Positions 46,801-58,800 of a stretch of 64,000 nucleotides of DNA are shown here, in pieces; the stretch's first letter is position 1, and every line of letters begins with the position of its first letter. The position numbers and the translations under genes were made by a program. Source of the stretch: Theristus sp. LFF4_11 (lineage: Eukaryota; Nematoda; Chromadorea; Monhysterida; Xyalidae); the NCBI GenBank assembly GCA_030248135.1, contig JASANC010002764.1, forward strand, positions 1 through 64,000, written 5' to 3'. Below the pieces are notes generated by a model, which was not told where the DNA came from, did not search any database, and saw only the letters and a list, made by a program, of their open reading frames with translations.

Positions 46801-49800
46801 AACAAAATTAGTCAAAAAATACCAACAGGTGCACAAAAATCATTAAAAATATTGGGAAAAATGCAAACCTTAGTTCTGCAATGTTTCCAAATTTTATACG
46901 CATCAGACGCGAGATAAAGCAGTTTGAAATCCAGTATTTTTTGGCCCACACTGTATATAATAAAACGTTGTCAACTGTTATTTTTGTTTCAAAAAACGCT
47001 GGCGCTTGCTTTATCTTGTACAGTAGAACTTTATAGGCAATCAGCCGACCAAATTAGGCGCTTTACACTCCGTACCCTTGTTCTTCTTCCGTCAACGAAT
47101 TTTTGAATTGTTTCTTTTGAAACACATGTTTCTTTGAATAAAACCTGTTTCCGGCACGTTTTCACGCTACAAAATATTGTGAAGTAAAAAAGCATTTAAA
47201 TTAAAAATTGTATTCAACAAAAAGCTTAAATTTTTTTAATTTTTTTTGTTTGTTTGACAACGACGACGACGTCGCCTGATTCCTACATGCGTGAGATACA
47301 TACGAGAAGTGAAAGCATCTGGTCTGCGAGAGTCAAATGAAAGAAACATTTGAAAGAAACAGCACAAAGTAAAGGGTTTACCGAAAACATCTAAATAAAA
47401 CTCGAAATGAATGCAGGCAAACTCTGCGACGTTGTCTTGCTTGCAATTTGCACGTATTTGGAAAGTAGGGGCCAAAAATTTGGAAGGGGGGGGGGGGGGG
47501 GGGGGGGAAAAAGAGGGGGGGGGTGGGAAGGGGGCCCCCGGGGGGGGGGGGGGGGGGGGGTGTTTTTAAATTTTTGTGGGGGGGGGCCCCCCCCCCCCCC
47601 TTTGCTTAAATTTTGAAGGAAAAACGTATTTTGATAGGAAAACTGCGCTCAGTTATTATTGGTCAGCTTATATGATGGACTTTATAGACAAAAAAAAAGG
47701 TAGGGAAACATCCTTGCTTTCCTTTCGAAAATAGTCCAAACCTGGCTGGCGATCGGTTACAAAAATCAAGCGACGACAACAGAGAAAAACAATTAAAAAA
47801 TTGATTGTTAAGTGGCTTGTGGAATATTTTTTAGATCCGGAAGCTTTTTACTTCAGAACTTTGTTTTCAGCATAGAAACGTTGCAGGAAACCGCGTATCT
47901 TTAATCGAACCTTGGAACCAAAAAGTTTTCAATTCAGGTTCTCGACAATTCATGAAAAAGAACAAAGTGAGGAGGGTCGTTCGGTCGACCAACCAGCTGA
48001 TTGCCTATAATTTAGAGTTCGACTGTATTTTTATTTCACGTCAAGAAAGAGATATAAAGCAGTACGTTAGGTTCTCGAAAGCGGGAGTTAAGAGCAAAAA
48101 CACTTGTTATATGCACATAATTACAATGAGCGTCAAACAGCGTTAAAAAGTCAGTTAATTTTAGAAATTTAAAACCACAACAAAACCAACGTGTGGCACA
48201 AACGAATGCGTCAGTTGAAGGATCAAATTGCTTGCTTTCTGGAACAGCACACATGCACGTTCCGTCAACACAAATTGAACCACCGAGACAATATTCACCT
48301 GCAAAAATAACAAATGCAAAATTCAAGCAACGAGAACTATGTGGCAATATGAGATTCAACCAAAAAATGGCAATCAAAAACGGAAAAAATAAAAGACTAT
48401 TACCGTCTGCGCACGTCTCATCAATGGAAGTCTCAGAACGATGGCATATCTCTCGGTCAACTAAGTTGTCATACGCAGGCAAATGCGATGGAAGACACTG
48501 ACAAATTGTGTTATTGCCAGCATCCTTTCCACAATAGCTGTCATCCAAACAATGCTCTCCCAAAGCACACGATTGTGTAACAAAACGAAAACATTGCGAT
48601 ACATCTAATTTTGACCAATATCCGGCTGAAGTTGTTGAGTCTGCAAATCAGTTTTAATGTGTCATCAAATAAAAATAAAAATAACCAATACCAGTAACAA
48701 TAACTAGTTTTTTGTGTAAATTAACGTTGAACTGTACTGTGCCGAAGATTACATACATTTTTAGGTTGGGGAGGTTCAGGGTACCTACCCGTGGGGCGTG
48801 CCAATTTTTTTTGAAAGGTGGAGGTAAGTGGCAGTCCTTCGGTTGTCTGCTAGGGGGTGCGCCAGTTGTAGCACCCCCTGCATTCAGTAAAAAACGCCAT
48901 AAATTGCAAAAACATATGTAAACTTTATACAATGAAATAACCTTACATTTAGCGCACATTTTGCACGTGGAAAACAACGTGGCTGTCACTGGATCCCCCA
49001 ATCCTACGAGGCGCAACCTGCACCTCGTGCTAGAGTACACCCCTTTCCCCATCTCATCTTCTGAAAAAACTTTTAAAAGATTTAAAACGAACTAACTTGT
49101 TAGGCAAGTTCTGGTTATGAAACCTAATGAACATGCCATTTGTTTTGTTTCATTAACACGAGTACGCGGCCAAGGACCATCGATCTCACAAACTGAAAAC
49201 GGAAAACGAAAAAAGTCAAAAGTCATACAAGGTCAAGCAGTTGTTGACCTACTTGCAATGCATACTGCTGGCTCTGGTAACCATCCATCTGTTCCACCAT
49301 AACATGTTTGATTCGTGATCGCAGTTGAATCATAAAGTTCATGACCGTCTAAACATCTCGCAGTTGCAATGGTGCCCATAGTAAAAAGTTTATCCGCGCG
49401 AATGGAAGTTGAATAAGAGAAACTTCGTTGTAACAGTTGATCGTTTGTCACTGGTGCACATGCTAAATTTTTGCATTAGTTGTTTGTAGTTTTTCACTTT
49501 TCAGCTTGTATCCGATAATTTGTTTAATTTATAAAAACACACACACACACTCTTTGTGCACTCAAATGATGTTGAGCTGTCATCCCAGGTGTTCATGCTC
49601 AGACATTGACGAGTAACGTCAGTATCTAAACAAAAATAAAATACATTGTAAAAATTAAAATAACAAATCAGTTCCAATAAAACAGTAACAAAGTTACCCG
49701 GTGATACGCTGGTGGGCGGAATACAAGTTAAGATGCCAATGGTACCGGCTAACAAGCGACCGTCAAATGTTTTGTTCTTATTGTACGTAACATTTAAAGT

Positions 49801-52800
49801 GAGCGAATTAGACAAATTTAGTGGTGGACAAGCTACAAAGAAACATGTGTTCATTTTCAAAATTTTCAGGTCAAAAACCTTTGAAGAACCACAATATCTT
49901 ACTTTCATTGCAAATAAGCATCATGCTCCAAGTATTGTTGGCGATACATGTGACACTAAGTTTCTTTTCCATGTTCGAGTGTTGAAATGCATGGTTTGTA
50001 TTACATTCATAGACAGCAGTACTGTTGACGGGCACTTCGTTATTAGAAGCCAAAATCAATGGCTCAGTTGCTGTCTCGTTTAAATTATATCCAGTTTGCA
50101 ATGGACAAGCTAAAAATATTAATTGTTATCCGCTGTCACGCACAACAAACTGTCTCTTCCCAATCTTCTAAAAAATAAAAGTTGCGACAGGCATGCATGC
50201 TTTTGAAAACTGAGAAGAAACTAAAAAGCTACTGCAGCGTTTTTTACTTAAAAATATGGCATGCAGAGGTGCATGTACCCACAAAATTTAACAAGCATGA
50301 AATGTAGACAACATAGATTTCACAGTAAATTGCTTTCTACAGTAAAATGAATATTGCTTTCTCTGCTTCAAAGATTGAATACTGTTTAAAACCTTGTTAA
50401 TCATGTAGTTGCCAAAAAGCGTTTATCTAGAAAAGCGCAGTTAAATAGTAAAGATATCTATGATAAAAGCAAGAAAACAAATTGTTAGTGCAATTAGTAC
50501 TACAAATAAAAAAACATTGGGTACTGGATCTAATATAAGCAGGTCATTTGAATTACAAGATTGTGAATTAATTAAGAAATGGAAGACCTTCTGAAAATGT
50601 TCTCAGAATATGTGCATACTAAAAACATTTTGACCTTTCTGGTTTCGTTTATGAGTTCGACTGCATTTAAAACGTCATGAACTATTAAACCTTTTTAAAA
50701 CCAAAACCATTTAAAAAAAATTAAAATCCCACAAAAACTTTTTTCTCAGATTCAGTTTTTGAAAGTTTAAGGATTCTTTCAAAAAAGCTGGCATGCGTGC
50801 TGGCGTGCATGTGGGCGATGTTCAAGGTAAAAAAGTTTACATGGAGTATGCGTATCATAAGCCTGTAAAACCCTGTTACCCGTTACAGTATCACGTACTG
50901 GAAACACAGACGGGGGGTGCATACGACCATCCATCATCAGAACATGTCAATTGTGTGGCGGCGGAAGCGTTTAACAGTACGTTACCGTTAGTGCAATTGA
51001 AGGTTACTATCGTGTTTAAAGGGTATGTACCGTCGGCTTCTAAAGAAGCGTTGTATTCAATAACCCGCGAAGAATCCTCATTGAACGGCGTGCATGCTGA
51101 AAAGCCATGAAATTGATTGTTTAATGCCAGACGTTATGATATGAGGTCTTTGGCAATTATTATGAAAGAGCGCACTTTTCCTGCACTCCGGCAAGGACAC
51201 GTTGGTCCAGTTGTTCATGGAAAGACATCGGCGCCACATCAATTCATCTGTGTCAGCTGTAAACGGATCGTGGCAAGTGATAATAGCGGTTGCGTTTACA
51301 ATATGCCGACCATCGTATGTTTTCATTTCAGCAGCGTAAGTAATATTTTTGGTTATCGGATTATCGTTGACAAGCGGAGGACATGCTGCACAAAATAGGC
51401 TTTATAAATAGGTTTCAAATACAACGCTGCTCTACTCCATACTTTAAAAACCAACTTTCAACACATGACAACGTTGCTGTCCAAGTTTCATGTGACAAGC
51501 ACTGCAAGTTGCGGTGCAATATTTTGGGTGTATCAGCAAATGCATATCCTTCGAGGCATTTATAAGTAGCGTTTTCGCCAATCGGAACTAATCCGTTACT
51601 GGCAGACGCTGTCACTTCAGTCGCTGATGTGTTTAAATTTGCTCCAGTCAACGGTGTACAAGCTGAATAATAAAAATCGACTTCACACTGCAAGTCAAAC
51701 AGATTTTGACAAAATCGTGTAAAGGCAAAACAAAAGGACAAGATCTATAACACTCTGTTGACTAACTCGGCACGCAGGTAGGTAGAGTCGTTGGATCCCA
51801 TGACAGATTTGCACATTTTACGGCGCTCAGAGATGAAACTGACAGAAAAACATGAGAATTGATGCATGAAATTGTGGCGGTTGTCCCGTTGTAATAACGA
51901 CCACTGTGCGTTGGCTTGCTATCATACATAATGCTCCTTCCAATTGCTGAGTTTTTATCATTAACCAACGGAGCGCATGCTGCAATGCAAGTTTACAATT
52001 AACTTCGTTTTAAGCAGTTGAACTACGTAGTTTTGCATTTACTTGGTCCACACTTCAACGTCTCGTTCCACGTGTTCCACGCAATGCATGTAACATTTCG
52101 ATGTGACTGCGACGAATAATTTGTGAACACGTACTGATCATTGCATTGGTAAACAGCTGACTCAGAAACAGGAACCTGAGAAAAAACCGATAGTAAAATC
52201 GAAAAATCTTCTATCTATAATACTAAGATAGTAACTGCATGTGTGTACAGTTGAACTCAATAAAATGTGGAATCAGCTGATTGGTCGGCCGAGGGGAGGC
52301 TGCTCACACTCCGCACCCTTCTTTTTTCGTGGATCTGGATTCTACTGAAACGTGTTTCTTTTGAATGAGTGTGAATTTCCAGCAACCTTTTCACGCTAAA
52401 AATAAAATGAAAGTGTTAGAGACTGCAAAATTCAGACTTTTTAAATCAACAGCTCAAAATGTATTTTTTGTTTGATGACGACGACGATGTTAATTTTTGC
52501 GTGTGAACTGAAAGACAAAAGCCTGAAAGGAGTGCGCTGTGCATGGTTTGCTGCGTGCACCAAGTAAATGAACACAGCAGCTTACCAAAAACAACTTGAA
52601 AACGGTGAAAATGAAAGATGAAAGCAAAGTCGTCGTCGTGTCTTCGTCGTCCGCAAAGTCGGAAGGCATTTTTTTAATTGCGGACGCATGTCGATCGGTC
52701 AGCTAGGAATGAAACCCCCTTCAGCTGGCTACGCAGCGCACTCATTTCAGGCTTTTGTCTTTCAGTTCACACGCAAAAATTAGGCGACGACGTCGTCGTC

Positions 52801-55800
52801 GTCGTCAATAAAGAATGCATTTTGAGCTGTTGAATAAAAAAACTGAATTTCGCAGTTTTCCAATCCTTTGAGTTTATTTTTAGCATGAAAAGGGTGCTGG
52901 AAATTCACACTCATTTAAAAGAAACACGTTTCAATAGAATCCAGATCCACGAAAAAAGAAGGGTGCGGAGTGTGAGCAGCCTCCCCTCGGCCGACCAATC
53001 AGCTGATTCCACATTTTATTGAGTTCCAACTGTAGGTCTGTGTCTGTCCAAATTTTTTTGTCCGTCCACACTTCACATTTTGCTATTTAAGTTGATCCGT
53101 TCAATCATATATTCTCAATCAACCAAGATATTTCTTATTGTTTGGTCATTTGAAAAAGTCCACATAAAAATAAGAATAACAGTCTAAAAAGGTAAACTTC
53201 GTTATTCACGGCCAGCGCAGACGGCAGTGTTTTTGTTCCATTCAGTTGCGCTGCGGTTTGCAGTGGACATGCTAAAAACATTGAACACCGTAACTATGCA
53301 AGGGATTGTTGTAATCGACTATCAAAACCACACTTGCTTTGGACACAGATCGGAAGGAGCGACGGAAACCATGTGTTATGATTGATGCAGTGGATGAACG
53401 TGATATCATTGGCGTTTAACAGAACGAATGGTGACACACAACTAACGTTACCCCAGGTACCAGCAACGTACACTCCGTCCTGCCGAACTGCTGAACTGAA
53501 TGAAATAGATTTCTCTGATGACGGTTGGTCATTGACAGGCGGTGTGCAAGCTGAAACGGCAGTTTTCAAACAAAGACAAGCTGACGTTTTCTAGACAAAA
53601 CTTTAAAAAGGAGCTCAATAAAATGCTAGTACTTTTTCCGCATGATGGAAGAGATGCATTATCCCAAGTATTCATGGCTATGCAACGGCGGTTGATGTTC
53701 TCTTTTGGGTCAATGCTTGTTGGCGCAACACATGTAATATTAACAACGGCGCCTATTAAATAGCGCCCGTCATGGGTTTGCATATGTTTTGGATGATTAA
53801 GAAGCTTCCAGGTGCTATTGTCATTAGTCAATGTCATGCAGGCTGCAAATAAAACAGTTAGTTTTGTAAAAAATAAAACTGAATGAAGATGGTTAGTTTA
53901 GATGAGGATGGTGGCACAACAATGGTGGAACGCAGTTAAATAAATTATAAAACCCACTCGCTTCACACTGTAAATTTTGGTCCCATGTTTTATTTGCTTT
54001 ACACATAGATAATAAAGACGCTGAAGAAGGAGACGTAGTGAATGCGTAGTTAGGAAGACATGAAAACGTGGCATTATGTCCGACCGGCACCACCGCGCCA
54101 GCCAAAGCAACTGACACTACTGTTGAAGAGGTATCAAGGTTGTCGATGTTTTCTGTCGGAAGCGAGCATGCTGAAAAAAAGCCTTTCAAACCACGAGTCA
54201 CATTGTTTTCTGTTTTTTTTTAGAAAAACCCAACTAAAGTTGGTCTGTAATTTTGTATTACTTTGTACATTTTGTCCATATCCATACTGTTATGAGCTGA
54301 ATAAAATTTAAAAACTGAATTGAACGAAATAAAAAACTTAATTGAAGAAAAAATACAATCATTGTTTGCAGCTTACTCCAAAAGTTTTTACCTGGCACAC
54401 ATTCTGGCAAATCGTTTGACCAAAAATCTTGTTTCGTGCATTTTAAATTTGGTGAATACGGTTGCATTTTGTAATAACCAGGTTGGCAAGCCACTGAAAT
54501 TTCTGTCCCAAGATAAGCGCGGCCATCTGAACGCAGTGTTGGATTGTACGCGGTAATTATACGTGTTTCGTTGGCGGGGAAAAAGTCCCTCACAGGAGCA
54601 CACGCTAAAAATTAAAATTGCACGTGCTGCTGATAACTTTCATAACTGATATACTGACAATAAATAAAGAATAACTTTCAACGCAGTTAGGCAATGTTGC
54701 GTTGTCCCATGTGTCCAGTAATTCACAAGTGCGTTTGTTGTCATCTGCTGTGTCCAGAACCATTGGACCCGTGCAAGTTAACGTCGCAATAGTTGAGTTA
54801 AACACACGTCCATTAAAAGTTACTGCGGAATTGTATGAAATAGTCATATTAGCACTAGGCGGCGTCAGTAGTGGACACGCTGCAACATATACAATTTTAA
54901 ATTCTTTGCAAAAAGAGCCACTACTTAAAAAATACACTAACTGGGTTTGCATTCGACAATCTGATCCCATGTTTCATTACTAACGCACACTGCTAACATT
55001 GTAGCTAACCCAGGTGAAGTTGAAAACGCATAGTTTGGTTTGCACAAAAAACTAGAATTATATCCAACTGGCACCAACTGTCCACCGTTCAAAGAAAATG
55101 GTACGATAGTTAAAGAGGTATCAAGATTGTTATAATTATTTGTCGGAAGTGTGCACGCTGAAAATCAAAAATATTCTGATTAACAATTAAAATACAAAAC
55201 AATTATTTTAAAAGAAATATCGAATTATCTGACATAAACCACATCGCTCAATAACAAACCTGGCAAACAATCAGGCAAAGTGCTGGACCAGGAATTTTGT
55301 GCAGTACAATTCACGTTTCGTGCCGTTGTATTGACTTTGTAATAACCAGAAGTGCAGCTAACCACAATTTCCGTACCAAGAAGTGCACGATTGTCTGATC
55401 GAAGTTGTGGTTTGTAAGTGATTGTACGAGAGAGATTGGTTGGTTGGGTGTCAACAACAGCTGCGCATGCTGATAAATAAATTTTAAGCAATGTATTTTC
55501 AGTTGAAAGAAAAGAAGTAAAGTGAATTGGTGATTGGTAATAAGTCACTTTCAACGCAGTTAGGCAGAGATGCGTTGTTCCAGGTGTCCATAGATTCACA
55601 TGTGCGTGTGTTGTCAACAAGTATGTCAAGCGAAGTTGGCGCTACGCAACTCAGCGTGGCAACTGTTGAGTTCATCAGACGCCCATCAGATGTTTGCGCG
55701 GTGTTGTAAGAAACAATCATGTGATTGTCAGAAGGTAGAAGGGATGGACATGCTGTGAAATACACAGGTCTACTGTTTTTTTCAACGCAACATGAAACAT

Positions 55801-58800
55801 TTTGAGCTGCATACAATCATGCATGTAACTAACTTTCAATGCATATCACCGTTTTCGACCACGTTTTTCTTGCCACGCACTGCATTGTTTCTATTTGTAG
55901 GTGTGTGTGTGTGAAAGCATGCTTTTCATTACATTGAATTCCAATCCAGTGACCAACAGGCACTTCATCGTTAGATGCAAGGTGACTGAACGTGGCTGAT
56001 GACGCATCCAAATTGTTTGCAGTCGGAATTTCACAAGCTGTACCCAACAAACGTTTCACCCATCAAAGAAGTTTGTAAAACAAACAATATTCTGCCTATT
56101 GCAACGCAACGCACTTTGTACACATGCTGTCAAAGTGTCAGTCGGTGACCATGTGTTGTTGCCGACACATTGCATAGCTACCACGGCTCCGGCATCAAAC
56201 CAAAAATAATCTGTTGCACACGAAGCATTCGCCCAAGTCCCTGCTGGATATCTGTTATCTGTCCTGATGCTTTTGGTGTACGTCACTATCCGGTGGTCCA
56301 TTGCATCGTTGTTAGTTAATGGCAGGCATACTGCATACAATGAATGAATAAACAGCCGAGTGCGCGAAGTTATTTGCATCACCTTATGCGAACGGTTAGC
56401 ATTGATTGGCATACCTAATTCACACACTGGTTGTTGTAGATTGTCCCATGTGCCGTCTGCTTGACACTGCTTAACCATATCTTGTGCAGGATCTGCTGTA
56501 TACGGGGAAATGCAGGAAAATGTTGCAACAGTACCAAACAAATAACGTGAGTCGTATGTTGCCCCAATGGGAAAATACGAAACACTAGTTGTCGTTAGGT
56601 TACGGCCCGTCAGTGCAATGCATGCTGGAAAGAAATTCGAGGATGGGCAAGTGACAAAGTTTAACAGTAAACCTAAAGGAAATGTAACTTTTCAACAAGC
56701 AAAATATATGTACGTGCTGTGCTCAATATCCTTGAAGAGGTTAATGCTTACTAAATGTATCAGAGTGGATGAACATTACTGAACTATTACGTAATAATTT
56801 ATCATTTTAGATTTTAGCATACGAACAATTTAGCAATAACGTACTTGGAATGCAGGTAAGGTTTTCTGACCATTCGGCTGAGTCGTTGCAATAAATCACG
56901 TAGCTGGCGTTTAAATGATGAGATGCAAAGGCGTGGTTCACAGAGCAATTGACAGTGGCGTTTTCCCCCACTGGCGTTTCACCATTACTTGCCGAGATGG
57001 TAGACATGAATGTGCCCATATTTGCGATTACTGGCGGTGCACAAGCTATAGACAAAAAGCAAAAACTATGTTAAACTAAACGATGAGTCACTAAACCATT
57101 AACAGTTGACAAAACACGTACTCTCCACACATAGTGGCAGTATATTTGTTGGGAACCACGCGTTGTAATCCGAGCAGCGGAATTCTGTTTCCGCAGCTGT
57201 GTTCAGAAATACGTAACTATCAACGCAAGACACATTAACCAACGTTCCGATTGAGTAATTGCCATCACCACGAATTTTATTTGAGTAAGTAACAAATCGA
57301 TGGTCACTTGAAATATTGTTTTTGAACGATGTGCAAACTGAAAAAAGATGAATACCTTTTTCGCCGTAAAGCCACACACACTATTGTGGTATCATCAAAA
57401 GTCATTAGATTTTAACTATCAAATAACCCACTGCCTACGGTACGGTTAGCTGATAAATACAACTATTATTTTTGAATGGATTCTGGCGTTTTGACCCGTG
57501 CCCACAACCCGAATTAAAAATGCAGTGCAATTTAATTTGGAGCTGCTTCAACCGACTGTTGTTGATTTATTATAGAAATGATCATTGATTTTTAGAGCAC
57601 TTCGTACCCGTCGATGCTTTTACTTTTTTACTTTTTTTAGAAAACAGCGCTTTTTGTCAAGTAACGTGATTTTGCTGATTTTATTGCTGTTGATCATAAC
57701 CTGACTTACTTACCATAGCACTTATTACTGTGTGGTTTGGTTAACGCTGGTTTCAGCATCAATTAAAGCTACAGATATTAGTCTTTTAAATTTGCCAAAT
57801 TTGCCAAAATCAAATTGAAATTATTTAATGTTTTTTGGGCTCCCCTGCATTTTTTTAAATATAGATTAGCATTTCTTACTCAATTCACAATGCGGTTGTT
57901 CCACATCATTCCAACTGCCATTTTGCTGACACACTTTGCTGAAATTGTGCGCAAAATCTGCTGTGTATGGAAGAATACATGAGTAGACAGCAACGGTGTT
58001 AGGTAAATATCGAGATTCATGCGTTAGACCGCCATCGTAATATGTAATAGTTGTTGTTGTGCTGTTTATCACATCTAATGCAACGCAAGCTGAAAAAGAA
58101 AACTAAAAAAAGTCAACTAAAACGAATCAAATGAAAATAACTGTGTTTACTTGGCACGCATGCGAGTGTCTCAGACCACACGTTGTGAGAGTTGCAAAAA
58201 ACTGTGTAAGCTAAGTCCATGGGATGTGTAGCAAATGAATAATTAGCATTGCACGTGATTGTTGCATTCTGTCCAACTACAGTCAGCCCATTGCTAGCGG
58301 TTAGAGTTGACGTAAAAGATCCCATGTTTGGAATGTGCGGTCCGATGCATGCTAAAAAATAATTTTAAAGACACAAGAAACTTTAAACCTGGCACTTTCT
58401 GCAGTTTTTCACATGCCATATATTTATTTTTGCACATTTGAGATAACCGTAATTTACTCAAATTGGTTTTTGATAAACTCACTTTGCACACAACTAGGCA
58501 GCACGGTGACATTCCAAGTATTTTGTTCTATGCATTCAATAGAAAAGTTGGAAGCAGCGTGAAGAGCGACAAACGTTGGTAAGCAGGTCACTGTCGCAAC
58601 TGTACCCATTACAACACGATTGTCAATACGTTTATCATAAGAAATATTTTTTGATGTATTATCATTGTTTTGCAGTCCTGGACAAGCTGAAATAAAAATA
58701 AAATATTTGTTAATACCTGTCTGAATAACTGAAAAAGTAGCAAAAATGAATGTGCCATCAAATAAAAGAATAACTTTTTGAACACAATGGCTGTGTAAAA

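Larger units (their letters stand above)
45335..46954. mobile_element. CAGGRTGGGCCAAAAA-family element, long copy carrying a nested insertion
   Basis: Left end CAGGGTGGGCAAAAACTATC with ATTTCAAA; right end TTTGAAATCCAGTATTTTTT then GGCCCACACTG and TA. The interior shares GACACTTGACTGCACCAGAA and CCTTAGTTCTGCAATGTTT with the short copy at 23862–24366. It also contains the complete TA-flanked element 45677–46193, which accounts for part of its extra length, and a strong hairpin at 46488–46563. Confidence 0.68.

Noticed and set aside
50793..51110. Plus-strand ORF of 105 codons
   Set aside because: It is the antisense of a sushi exon (51096–50899), which fits the triplet order and has correct splice sites.
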